From: Isotricha intestinalis
Taxonomy: Eukaryota > Ciliophora > Litostomatea > Vestibuliferida > Isotrichidae
Length of the DNA stretch: 64,000 nucleotides
Direction of reading: 5' to 3'
Assembly: GCA_023807065.1 (NCBI GenBank)
Contig: JAJJLU010003470.1
Span: forward strand, 26,465 to 90,464
Part shown: positions 59,518 through 64,000 of the stretch, one piece after another
Layout: every line of letters begins with the position of its first letter
Position numbering within the stretch: position 1 is the first letter of the stretch
Notes under the pieces: generated by a model
What the model saw: the letters and a program-made list of their open reading frames with translations, nothing else
Told to the model about the DNA's origin: nothing
The model's database searches: none
Translations under genes and position numbers: made by a program

Positions 59518-60480
59518 ATGGATGAAAATTATAATGAAGGGAAATTAACGAAAGATAATGTTGATTATATTAAAAAAGCAAAAGAATATATGAATGAAAT
59601 ATTAAAAGAAAAAGAAGAGCAAAATTTAACTGAAATTGAATATTATAATAGAATATATAGAACATGTTTAGATATATGTGAAGAAGAAAAAGAAAGTGAT
59701 GCTTTTATTACATTAATATCCTCAATATTATTTGATGTAGATAATATAGAATTATTTCCAGATAATAATGATAATAATAATTTAAAAGCATTTTTACATG
59801 AAATAAATTTAGATAATGAAATAAAAGAAAAAATAATAAATTTAATAAATGAAATATCAAATTTAAAAAACGAGATAAAACCAAATTCATTAGAAGGAAA
59901 AATTATAGAAGATGCAATTAATATAGATAATTTATCTGCAGTTGGAATTTGTAGGATTTTTTCTCAAAATAATTTAATTTATAATGAAAATGAAGAAGAA
60001 GAAATTGAAGATAATGAAAATAATATTTCTTCAATTAAAATTTTAACTAATTTTGTTATTAATGTTAAAAATATTTTAAATACTGAAAAAGGAAAAGAAA
60101 TTGCAAATAAAAAAATAGAATTTTCTTTAGTGTTTTTAAAAAATTTTTATTCGGAAATGAATAATAAAAATAAATTAAAGTTAATTGAAGATTTAGAAAA
60201 AGATGTTTTAAAAGATAAAGTTAAATTTTATTCTAAAAAAGCAAAAAAAGAATTAATTGATATAATTGAAAAAGAAAAAGAAAAAGATAATTTAAGAGAA
60301 TATTTAAAAAATGAATTAGAAACTCAATTTGAAAGAGATAATTTAGAAAGAATTTATCAAAGAGAAAGAGCTCAAACTGAAAAAAAAATAAATAAGAAAC
60401 AAAAAGAAATTGATTTTAAAATTAGAGAATATGAAGAAAAATTAAAAAGAAAATTTAAAATTAATAATGAGATTGAATGA
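59518..60480 (+). CDS. Hypothetical protein with folded N-terminus and C-terminal coil
   Basis: This is 320 residues ending in TGA. Residues 5-110 are a less biased acidic helical region (K-L-T-K-D-N-V-D-Y-I-K-K-A-K-E-Y-M, then D-A-F-I-T-L-I-S-S-I-L-F-D-V). Another helical block lies at about 120-215. A basic Lys/Glu/Arg-rich coiled coil runs from 235 to the end. No known family is recognised. Divergence from NOMO is not evidence of related function. Confidence 0.68.
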   Translation: MDENYNEGKLTKDNVDYIKKAKEYMNEILKEKEEQNLTEIEYYNRIYRTCLDICEEEKESDAFITLISSILFDVDNIELFPDNNDNNNLKAFLHEINLDNEIKEKIINLINEISNLKNEIKPNSLEGKIIEDAINIDNLSAVGICRIFSQNNLIYNENEEEEIEDNENNISSIKILTNFVINVKNILNTEKGKEIANKKIEFSLVFLKNFYSEMNNKNKLKLIEDLEKDVLKDKVKFYSKKAKKELIDIIEKEKEKDNLREYLKNELETQFERDNLERIYQRERAQTEKKINKKQKEIDFKIREYEEKLKRKFKINNEIE

Positions 60481-60873
60481 ACAAAAAAATTTTTAAATTT
60501 TAATATTAATTATTTTTTTTTATATTAATTTAATAATTTAAGGTATGAAGATAATTAATCTTTTTAATTTAAAATCAATGAAAATTAAATATTTATTTAA
60601 ATTCTATTTATAGTAATTAATATATATTTTTATTTTTTTATTTACATATTTTAGTTTTAATATTATTCTTCAAATTCGATTGAATCTTCTTTTTGTTTGT
60701 TATATCATAATAGTTATTATATATCTTTTTAAATAAATATTATTATTTTTTTTTGATGATTAATCATATAGAATTAAAAACAATTATTTTCAAATTATAA
60801 GATATTGAAATAAAGAATTATAAAAATACAATTATGATTTTTTTTATATAACATAATAAGAGTATTAAAATAT
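60481..60873. other. AT-rich spacer with no recognised gene
   Basis: This 393-bp interval begins the gene-poor right part of the window. A short minus-strand stretch near 60667-60700 can be read as a K-Q-K-E-D-S-I-E-F-E-E-stop ending, but it is too short to call a gene. No tRNA or structured RNA is seen. Confidence 0.4.
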
Positions 60874-61976
60874 ATGATTAAAAACATTTTTCCTTCAAAA
60901 AGAAATCCTTCAATAGAATTATATAGATTATTAGGTTCATTAATTTTAATAGGAGTACATTGTATAAGTTCAGTTCCAAATCAAAAAAAAGATAAATTTG
61001 AAAATAAAAGAAAAGTAGTAGAATGTTTTTTTGCAGATGGAGTTGCAATATTTTGGTTTATTTTAGGATTTCATTTATTTAATAATAAAGATTACTTTAT
61101 ATTAATAAAAAAAGTTTTTAAAGCAATATACATTAAATTCTTTTCATTAGTTTTTCTATTCATGCTTTATAATAATTTTTTTAGGATGAACCTCTTTTCC
61201 CAAAATTTGAAGATTTTAAGAAAGCATTTTTTACACTTTTAACTTTTAAAAATCCTTTTCCTTATTGTTCTGCTTCATGGTATCTTTACACATATTTTTT
61301 TGTTATTTTTTTATTTCCAGTTTTAAATCAATTTATAAAATATTTAGATGAAGATTCTTCAAGACAAAGAAATTTTCTAATAATAACTTTTATAATGTTA
61401 GTAATAAATGATTTTTTATGTATAATCAAACTTTTTTGTTTTCACATATTTCAATAAATTCTGTTTTTCCTGCTTCTGTTCAAATGATTTGGGGATATTT
61501 GTTTTATAAAAATCATTTACTTTTTCAAAGAAAAATATATTCGATTATTTCAATCACTTTTTTTATAATAATAAATTTTTATTAGAAGTATATTTGTTAT
61601 TAAATTTCCTTGTAGAAATATTGTTTATTGGTATTCTTCATTTGGAATCTTAAATGCTTTAATGATTGCTATTTTTTCTTTTTGTATTATTAATAATGAA
61701 AAATGTGAAAAAAGTTATCACTATTTAATTAATTATTTTGCTTCTAATACTTTTGGTGTTTATTTACTACATATTTGGGTAAGAGATATTTTATTAAACA
61801 ATAATTATGGAAAGTATCTTGCTTCTTTTGCTTATGAAAAATATGTTAATAATTTTATTTTTGTTGTTTATTATTTAATATTATTAACACTTAGTATATT
61901 TATTATTTGCTCTATTATTGTTCAATTTCTTCATGGATTATTGACTTATTCTTTAAAATTGTTGAAAATATTGTGA
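60874..61976 (+). pseudogene. Broken acyltransferase-3 family membrane O-acyltransferase
   Basis: Starting at ATG 60874, a frame of 122 codons encodes P-S-I-E-L-Y-R-L-L-G-S, the early region of acyltransferase-3 enzymes (IELLR), with membrane segment F-A-D-G-V-A-I-F-W-F-I-L-G-F-H-L-F. The homologous reading then moves to another frame at about 61185 (D-E-P-L-F-P-K-F, W-Y-L-Y-T-Y-F-F), a third at about 61400 (S-H-I-S-I-N-S-V-F-P-A-S-V-Q-M) and a fourth frame segment at about 61590 to the TGA at 61976 (Y-W-Y-S-S-F-G-I-L, F-G-V-Y-L-L-H-I-W). At least three frame changes are needed. The first change lies at a TTTTTTTAG that might be a 35-nt intron end; the second sits at a T-run and the third is unexplained. 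I read this as a decayed, bacterial-type O-acyltransferase for surface glycans, or a locus with assembly errors. Confidence 0.8.
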
Positions 61977-62426
61977 AGGTTTTTAAAAATAATAAAGTAG
62001 ATTAGATAAGGTTAATTAATTATTGATTTAAATTTTTTCTATTGAAATGTTATGAAAAAGATTTAATTTATTTAATTTTTTATAAAGTTTTTTTCTCTTC
62101 ATCCTAATTAAATGTAATTCCTTTATGAAGGATATCATTCATAAAAAATAATGTAAATAACAATAATATAAAATTAAAATTTAATAAAATAAAAATACAC
62201 ACAAAAATAACGTTTCATTTTTTGAAAAGAAAACATGATTAATTAGTTTTTTTCTATTAATTGATTAATAATCTTTGGAATTACAAGAATTTGTGTTGTT
62301 CGTTTTGAAAATTAATATAAATTTAAGTTTAAACAAATAGTTTTGTTCAATTAACATAAGTAAAAAGATATTTTAATTATTTATTTATAAAAAAAAAGAT
62401 TTTTTTCATAAAGAAGATATCATTTG
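61977..62426. other. Gene-free spacer with one near-perfect palindrome
   Basis: This 450-bp interval shows only A/T-rich sequence, except for a 24-bp inverted repeat (62122-62145, reported separately). No coding frame or RNA gene is recognised. Confidence 0.4.
62122..62145. repeat. 24-bp imperfect palindrome centred on GATATC
   Basis: The left arm is TTTATGAA, the centre GGATATCA and the right arm TTCATAAA; 11 of 12 positions pair. A related GATATCATT sequence recurs at about 62416-62425. It could be a protein-binding site or chance. Confidence 0.5.
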
Positions 62427-62776
62427 ATGAATGATAGAATAACTCAATTAATAATATTCATAAGTTTATTAAACCTTGTAAAATCAAATCTAAGACTTAA
62501 TCAAACAAAAAATACTGATGATATATTTTAAACAAAATATCAATTTCAACAAAAGTAAATCAAGAAACAAAAATTCCATATATCTCAAATATATTTAAAG
62601 AGAATTCTAAAACAAATATGGATTTAATATTTGATATAGGTTCAAATTATAATATTCTTCCAACCAATAATTTCAGAAAAAATTGCAATTTAGAAAAAAA
62701 AGAAATGGCGGTTTCTGACTTAGACATAATCAACAAAACAAGAATCAGAAAAAATATTTTTGGGAAACAAAAATGA
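62427..62776 (+). pseudogene. Aspartyl-protease-like N-terminal fragment (frameshifted)
   Basis: An ATG at 62427 begins a 34-residue peptide with a signal-peptide-like core (L-I-I-F-I-S-L-L-N-L-V-K-S) and stops at TAA 62529-62531. Shifting frame just before that TAA continues to TGA 62774-62776 and includes I-P-Y-I-S-N-I-F and M-D-L-I-F-D-I-G-S-N-Y-N-I-L-P-T. This resembles the pepsin-type active-site segment (V-I-F-D-T-G-S-S-N-L-W-V-P) with the Thr replaced by Ile. The second catalytic half is absent. It overlaps the start of the glycosyltransferase remnant. A pseudogene fragment of a secreted aspartyl protease is my reading; a coincidental match is possible. Confidence 0.4.
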
Positions 62777-63530
62777 AAAGAAAAAATCAGAAATAAAATT
62801 AAGTATAATATTAGCAACATATAATAGAAAAAAGCAAATAAAAGCCCTTTGTGAAAGTATAAAAAAACAATCATTTAAAGATTTTGAAGTAATTATAATA
62901 GATGATGATTCATCAACAGATACAAAACAAGAATTATTAAATATTCAAGAAAAAGATAAAAGATTTAAAATATTTTTTAAAAAGCATACAGGATTTCCTT
63001 CAGAAGGAAGAAATTATGGAATAAATTTATCAAAAGGAGAATATATATATTTTTCAGATGATGATGATTTACTAACTAATTTCATTTTCTAAAATATTTG
63101 AAAAATGTGTTTCTACTAATTATCCTATTTGCCAATTTGGTGCAAATTATCTTGATTCAAAAAATGAAAAACTTTTAAGTGTTGCTATTACTGAAGGAAT
63201 TTTTAAAAATAACCGATTAGGTAAAATTCATAAATGGAATGTTGTTTGGAATAAAATTTTTAAGAAAAGTATTTTGAAGAATATTAAATTTTATGATATT
63301 TCTAGAGAAGATTCTTATTTTATGATTGAAATTTTCAATAAGTTACCTACAGTTTTTTGTATGAAAGATATTGGTAATGATCATTTTATTAATAATGTTA
63401 AGTCTCTTTGGCAAATGCAAAGTAAAGATCCAGAAAGAAAAAAAAAGAAAAACAATTTGTTTAAGAAGTTTTCACAGTTAATGCTAATTTAAAAACTAAT
63501 ATTGCTAAAGAATTATTAAGTAAAATGTAA
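62760..63530 (+). pseudogene. Broken family-2 glycosyltransferase (GT-A)
   Basis: The GT2 fold is unmistakable: L-S-I-I-L-A-T-Y-N-R (the nucleotide-binding strand), F-E-V-I-I-I-D-D-D-S-S-T-D (first Asp motif), G-R-N-Y-G-I, and Y-I-Y-F-S-D-D-D-D-L for the D-x-D. Synthesis of a surface polysaccharide from a nucleotide sugar would be its original role. The frame has no in-frame ATG before this domain (TTG is the first possible start, preceded by TAA). It breaks after D-D-D-D-L-L-T-N-F at about 63090, continues in another frame (S-K-I-F-E-K-C-V) and shifts again at about 63470 to reach a C-terminus ending L-L-S-K-M and TAA 63528-63530. The pattern matches a decaying gene or poor assembly. Confidence 0.85.
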
Positions 63531-63650
63531 TAATACTTTTTAAATATTGTATTTTTCTTTTTTATATATATTTACAAAAAAAATAAAATAAATAAATATT
63601 AAATGTTATTAAAAATAAAAGAATACTATTTTAAAAAAATAAATAATAAT

Positions 63651-64000
63651 TTATTCCAAGGGAATATAATATTTCTCATAAAATTCCTTTAATTCATTTT
63701 TTTTTAAATTATCAATAAGTTGATTAATTTTAGGAGCATATTTAGATAAAATATCTTCATCTTTAACAAGATAGCAAAATTCAACAATCATAACACCTAA
63801 AAAGAAATCTGCAAGAGAAATATCATTTCCCAAAAAATATTTATTACTTCCTAATTGAATATATCTTTCTTCAAATTTCTTTAAATATAAAATTAATTTA
63901 TCTTTATAATTTTTTTTCATTTCATCATTAGCTTCTTTAAATTTAATTGGTCTATACATTAAAGTAAAATCATCTCTACAACATAATAAGCTTTCTATTT
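63651..64000 (-). CDS. Glutathione S-transferase paralogue, cut by the window edge
   Basis: The reading frame ends at TAA 63651-63653 on the minus strand and runs off the right edge. The ATG at 63957-63959 is internal, because upstream codons continue coding with I-E-S-L-L-C-C-R-D-D-F, aligning with I-D-S-L-L-C-S-F-D-E-D-L-F of the GST at 37859-38491. The visible part is therefore the C-terminal helical domain, with N-K-Y-F-L-G-N-D-I-S-L-A-D-F-F-L-G (compare K-Y-F-L-G-D-H-F-S-G-A-D-I-Y). The two genes are diverged paralogues, not a recent duplicate. The active-site Tyr is outside the window. Both face left. Confidence 0.88.
   Translation of the reverse strand, partial: IESLLCCRDDFTLMYRPIKFKEANDEMKKNYKDKLILYLKKFEERYIQLGSNKYFLGNDISLADFFLGVMIVEFCYLVKDEDILSKYAPKINQLIDNLKKNELKEFYEKYYIPLE

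Noticed and set aside
60667..60720. Minus-strand end of a possible gene (acidic residues followed by TAA)
   Set aside because: Only about a dozen credible codons; upstream frame is interrupted and no similarity can be argued.
61591..61618. A 28-base GTATAT...TGTAG segment in the acyltransferase remnant that looks just like the proven introns
   Set aside because: Removing it does not join the homologous frames: every spliced frame soon hits a stop or leaves the acyltransferase reading. Kept only as a look-alike.

Overview
This window is nuclear DNA of a unicellular eukaryote. It is extremely A+T-rich and almost every gene is a long uninterrupted reading frame. Low-complexity Asn, Lys and Glu runs fill the proteins, and the gene set is plainly eukaryotic: kinesin, eIF3c, YTH m6A reader, GSK3, THADA, NOMO, DHHC acyltransferase, a giant ubiquitin protease. 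TAA, TAG and TGA all end genes, so the code is the standard one. Two introns of only 29 and 28 bases are demonstrable in the ubiquitin protease gene. Tiny introns, many coiled-coil or cytoskeletal-looking proteins and bacterial-type surface-glycan genes suggest a ciliate that kept the standard code (for example a litostome such as a rumen ciliate). That placement is inference, not something the sequence proves.

Layout: 1-10.3 kb holds coiled-coil and Asn-rich proteins, including a YTHDF-type RNA reader, a SAM-domain protein and an 865-residue coiled-coil protein with four blocks of an octapeptide repeat. 10.4-18.5 kb is one giant ubiquitin-specific protease whose last two exons are revealed only by splicing the mini-introns. 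18.6-29.9 kb holds a zinc-finger coiled-coil protein, GSK3, a protein with repeated F-x-P motifs, and several unrecognised structural-type proteins. 30-33.7 kb is a two-kinase fusion (NAK-like kinase, ANTH-like helices, Raf-like kinase). 33.8-37.5 kb is a lipidation-themed cluster: palmitoyl-protein thioesterase, DHHC palmitoyltransferase, a CAP-domain protein with a myristoyl/palmitoyl-type N-terminus, and a putative helix-turn-helix protein. 37.9-41.8 kb holds a glutathione S-transferase, a LicD/fukutin-like transferase, a small secreted protein and an unknown basic protein. 41.9-60.5 kb holds kinesin, THADA, eIF3c, NOMO and unknown proteins.

From about 60.5 kb to 63.5 kb the character changes. 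There is little intact coding sequence, and the remains of a membrane acyltransferase, an aspartyl-protease-like piece and a family-2 glycosyltransferase lie close together, each broken by frame changes. A second, truncated glutathione S-transferase runs off the right edge.

Genes are packed with short spacers, and many divergent pairs share 46-131 bp. I saw no tRNA, rRNA, CRISPR array, insertion sequence or telomere repeat.
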